Shown here one piece after another: positions 25,291 to 33,293 of a stretch of 34,058 nt of DNA. Within the stretch, counting starts at the first letter, position 1; the number at the start of each line of letters is the position of its first letter. The notes under the pieces are model-generated. The model saw nothing but the letters and a program-made list of their open reading frames with translations, made no database searches and was not told the origin of the DNA. This stretch comes from Campylobacterales bacterium. Its GTDB lineage: Bacteria > Campylobacterota > Campylobacteria > Campylobacterales > Sulfurimonadaceae. The translations under genes were made by a program, and so were the position numbers. The stretch covers positions 1-34,058 of the forward strand of contig JAFGUJ010000072.1 in NCBI GenBank assembly GCA_016938595.1. Direction: 5' to 3'.

Positions 25291-26954
25291 TGAAAACGGT
25301 ACTTTTGACCCTCCTGGCCGCCTCGTATGCCTTCGCGGGTGATGCTCTGGGCGGAGAAGTGGAGAAGCAGGCGCTGAACATGTCGGCGATCATCATGTTC
25401 CTGATTTTCGTCGGTGCGACGCTGGGGATCACCTATTGGGCCGCCAAGCGGACCAAAACGGCGAAAGATTTCTACACCGCCGGCGGCGGGATTACCGGTT
25501 TTCAAAACGGTATGGCGATCGCGGGGGACTACATGTCGGCCGCATCGTTTTTGGGGATTTCGGCCCTCGTGTATGCCAAAGGGTATGACGGCCTGATCTA
25601 TTCGATCGGGTTTCTCGTCGGATGGCCTATCATTCTGTTCATGATCGCCGAGCAGCTTCGCAACCTCGGTAAGTATACGTTTGCGGACGTTGCATCGTAC
25701 CGTTTGCAGCAGACACCGATCCGTACACTGGCGGCATTCGGTTCGATTCTGACGGTCGTACTGTACCTGATCGCACAGATGGTAGGTGCCGGTAAACTGA
25801 TCCAGCTTCTGTTCGGTCTGGATTATGAAGTGGCGGTTATCCTCGTCGGTGTATTGATGATCCTCTACGTTACGTTCGGGGGAATGCTCGCAACGACATG
25901 GGTTCAGATCATCAAGGCGTTCCTCCTTCTTTCGGGTGCGACGTTTATGGCGGTTGCCGTTATGGCCCACTACAACTTCAACTTCGAAACGTTGTTCGCA
26001 ACGGCGGTAGAGATGAAAGAGACGGCCGCTATCATGGCTCCTGGCGGATTGGTAAGCGATCCTATTTCGGCGATTTCACTCGGTATTGCTCTGATGTTCG
26101 GTACGGCGGGTCTTCCGCACATCCTGATGCGCTTTTTCACCGTCAGCGATGCCAAAGAGGCGCGTAAATCGGTTTTCTATGCGACAGGGTTCATCGGATA
26201 TTTCTATATCCTGACGTTCATCATCGGTTTCGGTGCGATCGTTATGGTGTTCCAGAATCCACAGTATCTTGATGTGGCGAAAGCGGCGATCGACGGCGGC
26301 GCTCCGATCCTCGGCGGCGACAACATGGCGGCGATCCACCTCTCTCACGCAGTGGGCGGAGACTTCTTCCTCGGGTTTATCTCGGCGGTAGCGTTCGCGA
26401 CGATCCTGGCGGTCGTCTCGGGGCTCACACTGGCTGGGGCGTCGGCGATTTCGCATGACCTGTATGCATCGGTTCTGCGCGCCGGACGTGCGGATGGACT
26501 GATGGAGATGAAAGTTTCGAAAATCGCGACGGTCGTTTTGGGTATCGTGGCTATTTTCCTGGGGATTATTTTCGAAGACCAGAATATCGCGTTCATGGTC
26601 GGATTGGCGTTTGCGATCGCGGCGAGTGCCAACTTCCCGGTATTGTTCCTCTCCATGTTCTGGTCGAAACTGACCACACGCGGTGCATTGCTGGGCGGAT
26701 CGCTCGGTTTGGCTACGGCAGGGGTTTTGGTGATCCTGGGACCGACCGTATGGGTGGACGTACTGGGTAATGCGGAAGCGATCTTCCCGTACAAATATCC
26801 GGCATTGTTCTCGGTAACGGCGGCGTTCGTCGGTATCTGGTTCTTCTCGATCACCGACAAGAGCGATAACTCCCGCCGTGAGATCGAAGCATTCGAAGCA
26901 CAGAATATCCGTTGCCAGACCGGTATCGGAGCTGAGGGTGCCGTTGAACATTAA
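25290..26954 (+). CDS. actP: Cation/acetate symporter ActP
   Basis: A 554-residue sodium:solute symporter family protein (SSS) with a signal-like first segment and about 13 membrane helices. Diagnostic stretches include [30 protein letters not shown] (about 62-91, in part), [15 protein letters not shown] and [28 protein letters not shown] (in part), all close to E. coli ActP. It imports acetate, and possibly glycolate or similar acids, with a cation. The ATG shares its A with the DUF485 stop. It is followed by a strong hairpin, then the DUF294 gene. Confidence 0.95.
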   Translation: MKTVLLTLLAASYAFAGDALGGEVEKQALNMSAIIMFLIFVGATLGITYWAAKRTKTAKDFYTAGGGITGFQNGMAIAGDYMSAASFLGISALVYAKGYDGLIYSIGFLVGWPIILFMIAEQLRNLGKYTFADVASYRLQQTPIRTLAAFGSILTVVLYLIAQMVGAGKLIQLLFGLDYEVAVILVGVLMILYVTFGGMLATTWVQIIKAFLLLSGATFMAVAVMAHYNFNFETLFATAVEMKETAAIMAPGGLVSDPISAISLGIALMFGTAGLPHILMRFFTVSDAKEARKSVFYATGFIGYFYILTFIIGFGAIVMVFQNPQYLDVAKAAIDGGAPILGGDNMAAIHLSHAVGGDFFLGFISAVAFATILAVVSGLTLAGASAISHDLYASVLRAGRADGLMEMKVSKIATVVLGIVAIFLGIIFEDQNIAFMVGLAFAIAASANFPVLFLSMFWSKLTTRGALLGGSLGLATAGVLVILGPTVWVDVLGNAEAIFPYKYPALFSVTAAFVGIWFFSITDKSDNSRREIEAFEAQNIRCQTGIGAEGAVEH

Positions 26955-26962
26955 ATTGGAAC

Positions 26963-27030
26963 GCCGGGGGAATCAAATCCCCCCGGCCGCGCTTGCCGCT
27001 ATGGCACTGAAGCTTGCCCCTTTCGGGGCA
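26963..27030 (+). terminator. Two hairpins between actP and the DUF294 gene
   Basis: GCCGGGGG (26963-26970) pairs with CCCCCGGC (26980-26987), an 8-bp GC-rich stem. A second stem, TGCCCC/GGGGCA with a TTTC loop, lies at 27015-27030. Neither is followed by a T-run. They may attenuate or punctuate transcription between actP and the downstream genes, or protect the 3' end of the actP message, rather than stop transcription fully. Confidence 0.45.
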
Positions 27031-27061
27031 GAGTTCTCACAACTGTTATCAGGAGCTTCCT

Positions 27062-28885
27062 TTGAGTCTCTTTGACCAAAAAGCACTTTTGATGTCTATC
27101 CATCCGTTTGATCTGCTCAGCGAGCGAATGATCGAAAAGCTGATGACACAGATGGATATTGCCTACTACCCGACCGATACAGTGCTGATAGCCCCGAGGG
27201 TAAGGGCAGAATCTCTTTACATCATTATCAAGGGGATCGTCAACGAAACCATCGACGGCGAACTCCAGAACGTCTACGGCGAGCGCGACAGCTTTGACGC
27301 CAACTCGCTCATATACGGAAACACCCAAAGCACCTTTACGGTCGCCGAAGATCTCATCTGCTACTGCCTCCCCAAAGAATCCTTCCTCAACCTTCTCCAG
27401 GATGCCGAGACGTTTCAAAACTACTTTATGCAGGATTTCATCACCAAACACCAGCGCCTCAAAGAGCGCCAGCACCAGAACGATCTGACCCCGTTCATGG
27501 TGGCACGGGTCGATGAGATCTACCTGCACGCCCCCTGCATCGTCGATGCCGGTCTCTCCATCCGTGAAGCGCTCCGGGAGATGACACGGACCGGCGCCAA
27601 AGTGATTTTGGTCCGTCATGAGGGGGCGACGGGGATTGTGACCGATACCAACCTGCGCGAGAAAGTTCTGCTTGCCGAAAAGAATATGGGCGATCCGATC
27701 GGGGAGATTGCGACGTACGGCCTGATCATGGTCGAGCGGAGCGATTTTTTATTCAACGCGCTGCTTCTATTCACCAAGTATGGCGTCAAGCGCCTCGTTG
27801 TATCGGAAGGGGAGAAGATTGTTGGGATTCTCGAACAGCTCGATCTGCTGAGCCATTTCGCGAACCACACCCATCTCATCGCGGCATCGATCGACCGGGC
27901 GACCTCTATCGACGAACTCGTCAACATCGAACGCTCCCTGATGCAGGTGATCCGTTCCCTGACCTCCAAGGGGGTGCGGGTCCGCTACGTTTCCAAACTG
28001 GTCAGTGAGCTCAACGCCAAGGTGTACCGCAAGGTTTTCGAAATGGTCCTTCCCGCCGGGCTTCAGCAGCGCTGTGCATTGATCGTGATGGGGTCCGAAG
28101 GGCGCAGCGAGCAGGTGCTCCGCACCGATCAGGATAACGCCCTGATCATCGCCGATGGGGAGGACGAGGCCGTGTATGAGCCCTACATGCAACAGCTGAA
28201 TGCCAATCTGACCCGCCTGGGCTTTCCCGAATGCAGCGGAAACGTCATGGTGAGCAACCCCTACTGGCGCCGAACCGTCACGGGATACAAGAAGCAGATT
28301 TCCGAGTGGATCGATACGCTGGACGAACAGAGCCTTCAGTCTCTATCGATTTTTCTCGACGCGCAGTGTGTTGCGGGGGATGAAGCGCTGCTGAGTGCGT
28401 GTACCACGTATCTGTTCGAGCGGTTCGAGGGGCGCAGCGATGTTCTGGCCCATCTGGCCAAAGCAGCGCTCGCTTTTGAGACGCCGCTTTCTCTCTTCTC
28501 GGGATTTGTCCTGGGGCATGCCGGGCACGAAAGCGAGCTCGACATTAAAAAAGGGGGGATTTTCGCGATCGTCCACGGCATCCGGACGCTGGCGTTGGAA
28601 CACAAGATTCAGACGACGAATACGACCGAGCGGATCAAGGAGCTCAACAACATCGGCCTCTTCGACAAACGGTTCGCGAGCGAGCTGATCGAGGCGTACG
28701 ACACGCTGCTCAGTATCCGTCTGCGCGCCATGCTCTCCCAGAAGCAGGACTTTAAAGCACAAAATTACGTCAATCCGAAACTTCTGGGAAAAGCCGACCG
28801 CGATCTGCTCAAAGATGCCTTTAAAATCGTCAACACGTTCAAAAAATTTCTGACCTACCACTTCCATCTGGGGATGGTCGTGTAA
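27062..28885 (+). CDS. cNMP-binding/CBS/DUF294 nucleotidyltransferase-like regulator
   Basis: A 607-residue multidomain protein: an N-terminal cyclic-nucleotide-binding-like domain (about 10-135), two CBS repeats (about 155-275), then a DUF294 nucleotidyltransferase domain with MGSEGRSEQVLRTDQDNA (about 342-359, the GS...D-x-D motif as in GlnD) and a C-terminal substrate-binding-like DUF294_C domain. This architecture often accompanies actP/acs and an exonuclease gene. It may sense adenine nucleotides through the CBS pair and modify or bind a partner, but no target is known. TTG 27062 has AGGAG 6 bases upstream and is preferred over ATG 27092. It overlaps the exonuclease ATG by one base. Confidence 0.9.
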   Translation: MSLFDQKALLMSIHPFDLLSERMIEKLMTQMDIAYYPTDTVLIAPRVRAESLYIIIKGIVNETIDGELQNVYGERDSFDANSLIYGNTQSTFTVAEDLICYCLPKESFLNLLQDAETFQNYFMQDFITKHQRLKERQHQNDLTPFMVARVDEIYLHAPCIVDAGLSIREALREMTRTGAKVILVRHEGATGIVTDTNLREKVLLAEKNMGDPIGEIATYGLIMVERSDFLFNALLLFTKYGVKRLVVSEGEKIVGILEQLDLLSHFANHTHLIAASIDRATSIDELVNIERSLMQVIRSLTSKGVRVRYVSKLVSELNAKVYRKVFEMVLPAGLQQRCALIVMGSEGRSEQVLRTDQDNALIIADGEDEAVYEPYMQQLNANLTRLGFPECSGNVMVSNPYWRRTVTGYKKQISEWIDTLDEQSLQSLSIFLDAQCVAGDEALLSACTTYLFERFEGRSDVLAHLAKAALAFETPLSLFSGFVLGHAGHESELDIKKGGIFAIVHGIRTLALEHKIQTTNTTERIKELNNIGLFDKRFASELIEAYDTLLSIRLRAMLSQKQDFKAQNYVNPKLLGKADRDLLKDAFKIVNTFKKFLTYHFHLGMVV

Positions 28886-29499
28886 TGTTTGAATCTCTCA
28901 AGCGCAGCTGGAACCGCAGGGGGCTCAGGGACGAACACTATGCATCGCTGTTTGAACCGTACGAGGGGGACGAAGTCGTCGTATTCGATACCGAAACGAC
29001 GGGGCTCAATTCCAAGCGTGACGAGATTCTCAGTATCGGCGCGGTGAAAGTGAAAGGGGACCGGATCCTCACGTCGCAGAGTTTTGAGGTTTTCCTCAAA
29101 CCTGACCGGACGATCAGCACTGAGAGCATTAAAATCCATCATATCCGTCCGTGTGATCTGGAACATGCGGTCGAGCCGTTAGAGGGGGTGAAAAAGTTTT
29201 TAGAATTCATAGGGAACCGCCCGCTGGTGGGCTACTATCTGGAGTTTGACATGGCGATGGTAAACCGCCTGATCAAGCCGTGGCTGGGAATAACCCTTCC
29301 CAACCGTCAAGTCGAGGTTTCAGGGCTTTATTTTGATAAAAAAATTGCCTTGATTCCTCAAGGAAACATTGATTTACGCTTCGATACAATCCTCCGTGAG
29401 CTTAGAATTCCGAGGATGGGGCAGCATAACGCGCTCAACGATGCGATTATGACCGCAATGGTCTACATAAAACTACAACACACCATTAAACTACATTAA
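28885..29499 (+). CDS. DEDDh 3'-5' exonuclease of the acs cluster
   Basis: A 204-residue DnaQ-like exonuclease. Motif I VVVFDTETTGLNSKRDEILSIGA (about 31-53, in part), motif II VGYYLEFDMAMVNRL, and motif III HNALNDAIMTAM with the His-x4-Asp spacing are all intact, so it should be active with two metal ions. The pair DUF294 protein plus exonuclease is repeatedly found beside acs/actP in proteobacteria, without an accepted explanation. It differs from the exonuclease at 3475, which has an extra C-terminal domain. The start shares a base with the upstream stop, and acs follows after 12 bases. Confidence 0.9.
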   Translation: MFESLKRSWNRRGLRDEHYASLFEPYEGDEVVVFDTETTGLNSKRDEILSIGAVKVKGDRILTSQSFEVFLKPDRTISTESIKIHHIRPCDLEHAVEPLEGVKKFLEFIGNRPLVGYYLEFDMAMVNRLIKPWLGITLPNRQVEVSGLYFDKKIALIPQGNIDLRFDTILRELRIPRMGQHNALNDAIMTAMVYIKLQHTIKLH

Positions 29500-29511
29500 G
29501 GAGACATTGCC

Positions 29512-31473
29512 ATGAGCGATACCGTAAAACCGATTTTTCATCCGAACCGTGAGTTTGCCAAAAACGCGCGTATCAAAAATATGTGTGAATACAACGAACT
29601 TCAGACGTGGGCCGAAGAGGACTATGAAGGGTTCTGGGGACACTTTGCTAACGAAAAAATCGATTGGTTCCAACCGTATACGCAGGTACTGGATGAGAGC
29701 AACGCGCCGTTCTATAAATGGTTTGTCAACGGAAAACTGAACGTATCGCATCAGTGTATCGACCGCCATCTGGCTACCCGCAAAAACAAAGCGGCGATCA
29801 TCTTCGAAGGGGACAACGGTGACCAGCGGATCATCACCTACCGCGAACTCTCGTATGAAGTGAACAAAACGGCCAACCTCCTCAAAACGCAGTTCGGCAT
29901 CGCCAAAGGCGACCGCGTCGTCATCTACATGCCGATGATCCCCGAAGCGGCGTTCATGATGCTCGCGTGTGCCCGTATCGGTGCGATCCACTCGATCGTA
30001 TTCGGCGGGTTCTCGGCTGAAGCGCTCCGCGACCGTATCATCGATGCCGAAGCGAAACTCGTCGTCACGGCCGACGGTGCCTACCGCAAAGGAAAGCCTT
30101 ACCTCCTCAAACCGGTTGTGGACGATGCGCTTAGCCACGGGTGCGAATGTGTCAAAGCGGTGTGTGTCGTCGAGCGCAACGGCGAGGACATCAACTGGGT
30201 TGCGGGACGCGATTACTCCTACAACGAACTGATCAAAAGCCAGCCGAACAAATGCGAGCCCGAGATGATGGATGCGGAAGATCCGCTCTTTTTGCTCTAC
30301 ACCTCCGGTTCGACCGGCAAACCCAAAGGGGTCCAGCATAACAGCGCGGGATACATCCTCTGGGCGCAGATGACGATGGAATGGGTCTTTGATGTCAAGG
30401 AAAACGATACCTACTGGTGTACGGCCGACATCGGATGGATCACCGGGCACACCTACATCGTCTACGGACCGTTGGCGATGGGGGCGACGACCGTCATGTT
30501 CGAGGGGGTTCCGACCTATCCCGACGCCGGACGCTGCTGGAAAATGGTCGAAGAGTACAAAATCAACCAGTTCTACACCGCACCGACCGCGATCCGCGTT
30601 CTGCACAAAACTGGTGCCGACGAGCCGGCCAAATACGATCTTAGCAGCCTGAAAGTCCTCGGAACCGTCGGCGAGCCGATCGACCCGCCGGCATGGAAAT
30701 GGTACTACGAAGCGGTCGGCGGCGGAAAATGCGCCATCGTCGATACCTACTGGCAGACCGAGACGGGGGGACACATCGTCTCTCCGCTGCCGGGTGCGAC
30801 TCCGATCAAACCGGCCTGCGCGACCTTCCCGCTTCCGGGTATCATCGCCGAGATCCTCGATCCTCAAACGGGCGAAAAAGTACCGGCGGGAGAGGGGGGC
30901 TACATGTGTGTCACCCGTCCGTGGCCGTCGATGATCCGCGGCATCTGGGGCGATCCCGAGCGTTTCGTGAAATCGTACTTCGGCGACGTCAAAAAAGAGG
31001 GTAAACCGGTCTACTTCACGGGTGACGGTGCGATCTACGACGAGCAGGGCTACATCACGATTACCGGCCGTACCGACGACGTCATCAACGTTTCGGGGCA
31101 CCGTATGGGAACCGCCGAAGTCGAAGCGGCGTGTAAAAAACACCCCAACGTCGCCGAAGTCGCCGTCGTCGGCAAACCGCACGACATCAAAGGTGAGGGA
31201 ATCTTCGCCTACATCGTCCTCAAAAGCGAAGACACCGTCGGTGAAGAGATGGAGATGGTCAAAGAGATCAACAAGGTCATCATGAAAGAGATCGGCAACA
31301 TCGCGATCTGCGACGACATCGTCTTCGTACCGGGACTGCCGAAAACGCGCTCGGGCAAAATCATGCGCCGCATCCTCCGCTCCATCGCCAAAGGCGAAGC
31401 GATCACGCAGGATATCTCGACCCTCGAAGACCCAAGCATCGTCGCGACGATCGAAGCGAAAGTCAAAGGGTAA
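29512..31473 (+). CDS. acs: Acetyl-CoA synthetase (AMP-forming)
   Basis: Acs converts acetate, ATP and CoA to acetyl-CoA, AMP and PPi in the cytoplasm. The 653-residue protein matches the family length and shows the phosphate-binding motif [12 protein letters not shown] (about 263-274), the acetate-pocket region [26 protein letters not shown], the hinge [16 protein letters not shown] and the C-terminal [11 protein letters not shown]. The last motif contains the catalytic Lys616, the usual site of inhibitory acetylation. AAGGAG precedes the ATG by about 8 bases. It completes the uptake-to-activation path begun by the porin and ActP. Confidence 0.97.
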   Translation: MSDTVKPIFHPNREFAKNARIKNMCEYNELQTWAEEDYEGFWGHFANEKIDWFQPYTQVLDESNAPFYKWFVNGKLNVSHQCIDRHLATRKNKAAIIFEGDNGDQRIITYRELSYEVNKTANLLKTQFGIAKGDRVVIYMPMIPEAAFMMLACARIGAIHSIVFGGFSAEALRDRIIDAEAKLVVTADGAYRKGKPYLLKPVVDDALSHGCECVKAVCVVERNGEDINWVAGRDYSYNELIKSQPNKCEPEMMDAEDPLFLLYTSGSTGKPKGVQHNSAGYILWAQMTMEWVFDVKENDTYWCTADIGWITGHTYIVYGPLAMGATTVMFEGVPTYPDAGRCWKMVEEYKINQFYTAPTAIRVLHKTGADEPAKYDLSSLKVLGTVGEPIDPPAWKWYYEAVGGGKCAIVDTYWQTETGGHIVSPLPGATPIKPACATFPLPGIIAEILDPQTGEKVPAGEGGYMCVTRPWPSMIRGIWGDPERFVKSYFGDVKKEGKPVYFTGDGAIYDEQGYITITGRTDDVINVSGHRMGTAEVEAACKKHPNVAEVAVVGKPHDIKGEGIFAYIVLKSEDTVGEEMEMVKEINKVIMKEIGNIAICDDIVFVPGLPKTRSGKIMRRILRSIAKGEAITQDISTLEDPSIVATIEAKVKG

Positions 31474-31491
31474 ATCTCTCTTTTTTTCTTC

Positions 31492-31507
31492 TCCCGCTCC
31501 GGCGGGA
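31492..31507 (+). terminator. Hairpin after acs, possible terminator
   Basis: TCCCGC and GCGGGA form a 6-bp stem with a TCCG loop, 18 bases after the acs stop. A T-run (TTTTTT) follows only about 12 bases further on, so it is an imperfect intrinsic terminator. It also lies downstream of the minus-strand tRNA-Gln. Confidence 0.45.
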
Positions 31508-31630
31508 ACTTCTCTGCCTTTTTTAAACCTTGACGTTTACCTGATTGTTCAAAATTGCTGGATGGTTTCTGTTGCGTAAAAATCGTATCGGATTTGTGTC
31601 TTTGGAAGGATGGAAAACGGAGTATGAAGG

Positions 31631-31705
31631 TGGATGGGGTAGAGGGATTCGAACCCCCGGATGACTGGACCAAAACCAGTTGCCTTACCGCTTGGCGATA
31701 CCCCA
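31631..31705 (-). tRNA. tRNA-Gln (anticodon UUG)
   Basis: The minus strand folds as a full cloverleaf: acceptor TGGGGTA with TACCCCA, a D arm (GCC...GGC), anticodon stem ACTGG/CCAGT with loop TTTTGGT (anticodon TTG, reading CAA), a 5-base variable loop, and a T arm with TTCGAAT. The 3' CCA is encoded (31631-31633). The discriminator base before CCA is U and the first pair is U1-A72. Campylobacterota usually charge this tRNA indirectly, through Glu-tRNA(Gln) and GatCAB. Confidence 0.95.
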
Positions 31706-31935
31706 GTGTTTTGAGTGCGAAAGAATACAAGCCGAATTCTTAAAATCCAATAATAAGCCCCTTTGTGTCATAGTTCCATTCTGATGTTGCACAACCAAAC
31801 GAGCAAAGTCCGTTTGGTTGGCAAGGACAAAATTGTCCTTTGCAATCCCCTAAAGCTTTTCGCATGAATGCGAAAGATTGAGACAGTCTTTACCCATTTT
31901 TTGAAAACACATACGATAAATTACAAGGAATTTCT
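31706..31935. other. Noncoding stretch with three consecutive hairpins
   Basis: No convincing reading frame. It contains CAACCAAACG/CGTTTGGTTG (31792-31801 with 31811-31820, 10 bp), AAGGACAA/TTGTCCTT (31823-31840) and TTTCGCA/TGCGAAA (31858-31875). The three stems lie end to end within 85 bases, 60 bases before yaeQ. AAGGA just before 31936 is the yaeQ ribosome site. The stretch could be a structured small RNA, a leader, or a remnant mobile repeat. Confidence 0.5.
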
Positions 31936-32463
31936 ATGGCCGCCGGTTCGACAATATGCAAAGCGCAGCTCACCATCAGCGATATGGATCGCAACTACTA
32001 CGAGACGCACGATCTCACGATTGCCCAGCACCCTTCCGAAACCGACGAGCGGCTCATGATGCGCCTCGTCGCGTTTGCCCTCAACGCGAGCGAGCGTCTC
32101 GTCATCACCAAGGGGATCGGGGGAGAGGACGAACCGGACCTGTGGGAGAAGGACTATGGCGGCGACATCGTGCTCTGGATCGATCTGGGACAGGTGGATG
32201 AGAAACGGCTGCGCAAAGCGTGCGGCAGAGCGGAGAGGGTCATCGTCTACACCTACAACCTCAAAAGCGCGAGCGCGTGGTGGCGGCAGAACGGTGCGAC
32301 GTTCGCCCGGTTCAAAAATCTCGAAGTTATCTACCTGCATGCGGAGGGGATAGAGAAACTGTACGGGCGCTCCCTGCGGCTGCAATGCACCATCAGCGAG
32401 GGGGAGCTGAGCCTTCACAGCGATGTGGCGGATGTGACGGTTACACAGGAGAGGTGGCAGTAA
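31936..32463 (+). CDS. yaeQ: YaeQ family protein
   Basis: A 175-residue protein closely matching YaeQ (PF07152) along its whole length: ISDMDRNYYETHDLTIAQHPSETDERLMMRL near the N-terminus (in part), LWIDLGQVDEKRLRKACGRA in the middle and the LQCTISEG block near the end. The YaeQ fold resembles PD-(D/E)XK nucleases, and early reports linked it to antitermination in E. coli hemolysin expression; its actual function remains unsettled. AAGGA sits upstream of the ATG. It is far more common in gamma- and betaproteobacteria, so horizontal acquisition is possible. Base composition by eye does not differ from that of its neighbours. Confidence 0.92.
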   Translation: MAAGSTICKAQLTISDMDRNYYETHDLTIAQHPSETDERLMMRLVAFALNASERLVITKGIGGEDEPDLWEKDYGGDIVLWIDLGQVDEKRLRKACGRAERVIVYTYNLKSASAWWRQNGATFARFKNLEVIYLHAEGIEKLYGRSLRLQCTISEGELSLHSDVADVTVTQERWQ

Positions 32464-32523
32464 AAAGGTAACCGTTTTTTAGCTATACTTACCCTATATT
32501 TATTTTCACTTACGGATATGATC

Positions 32524-33246
32524 ATGAAACGAAAAATCGGAACCTTTAAAAGCTCTATCGCCAATCTCGAACTGCATGACCGTATGTTGCGGGAAAATAC
32601 CCTTATTCTGGCCGAACCAGGTTCGGGTAAAACCCATCTGGCCAATAAAATCCGTGAATTTGTCATCGCGGCAGGGATCCCGACCCTGTATCTGGATTTT
32701 TCCGACCCCGATGTGGACCATATCGAAGAGCGGTTCAAACACGGCAGCGAATTTCATTACATGCGTTTCGATGAGAGCGACGAATTCGATGCGGCTGTGG
32801 ATGCGGCGATTGCAGAGCGGCGCAACATCTACATGGCGGTAAACCCATCCTATTTCGCCAGCAAGCGCGACATCAAAAGCAAACTTTCGAAGATGATGCA
32901 AAAACGCGAACTTCTGGACAATTATTACTATTTCATGCAGGATATCGCCAACATCGAAGGCTTCCATGCCAAGTTCGAAGACTTTATTTTCTACACGTTC
33001 GATCTGGTCAACCTCAAAAAATTCGGCCTCACGTTCCTGGCGCAGCCAAACGAGATTTTCGAGAACCCGCGGATCAAGCTCCTCTTCTCGTTCCTCTTTA
33101 TTGGACGGTGTTCGAATGCCTATTATTACAATACAACCGTACTACGGAATATGAAGCCGCATACCTTTTTGTACCAGTACCGCGTCGATAACCGCTCGCT
33201 GCTGTTTAACAACATCCAAAGCGATATCGTTCACATCGATATCTAA
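32524..33246 (+). CDS. P-loop ATPase-like protein of unknown function
   Basis: A 240-residue soluble protein with one clear Walker A motif, AEPGSGKTHLA (about residues 30-40). The next strand (LYLDFSDPD) is hydrophobic and acidic, but a textbook Walker B is not obvious. The second half is rich in Phe/Tyr/Asn and basic residues. The early part loosely resembles HerA/VirD4-type ATP-binding proteins, but I do not recognise a family. ATG 32524 has CGGA 7 bases upstream; ATG 32518 is the alternative and is too close to it. TATACT and TATATT hexamers in 32480-32500 could serve as -10 boxes. A C/G hairpin follows the stop. Confidence 0.8.
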   Translation: MKRKIGTFKSSIANLELHDRMLRENTLILAEPGSGKTHLANKIREFVIAAGIPTLYLDFSDPDVDHIEERFKHGSEFHYMRFDESDEFDAAVDAAIAERRNIYMAVNPSYFASKRDIKSKLSKMMQKRELLDNYYYFMQDIANIEGFHAKFEDFIFYTFDLVNLKKFGLTFLAQPNEIFENPRIKLLFSFLFIGRCSNAYYYNTTVLRNMKPHTFLYQYRVDNRSLLFNNIQSDIVHIDI

Positions 33247-33257
33247 ATACACAAATG

Positions 33258-33271
33258 CCCCCCTTCGGGGG
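33258..33271 (+). terminator. C5/G5 hairpin after the P-loop ATPase gene
   Basis: CCCCCC (33258-33263), TTC, GGGGG (33267-33271) forms a compact 5-bp stem, 12 bases after the stop codon. AAAATTC follows instead of a T-run, so it is a weak terminator candidate of the same style as those at 89 and 27015. Confidence 0.4.
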
Positions 33272-33293
33272 AAAATTCTCCACTTGGTTACGT

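Noticed and set aside
14281-27995. Other GCTACG matches (about 14283 and 27984) as further copies of the regulator site
   Set aside because: They are single copies inside carB and the DUF294 coding region without an 11-bp partner.
29491-31182. 563-residue minus-strand frame opposite acs
   Set aside because: Long only because of the codon bias of acs; it is Arg/Asp/Val/Phe-rich with no recognisable domain, and acs is certain on the other strand.
32460-32482. Possible terminator after yaeQ (A-run, GGTAACC, T-run)
   Set aside because: The palindrome leaves no loop and the stem would be mostly A-T; it looks like promoter-type AT-rich DNA.
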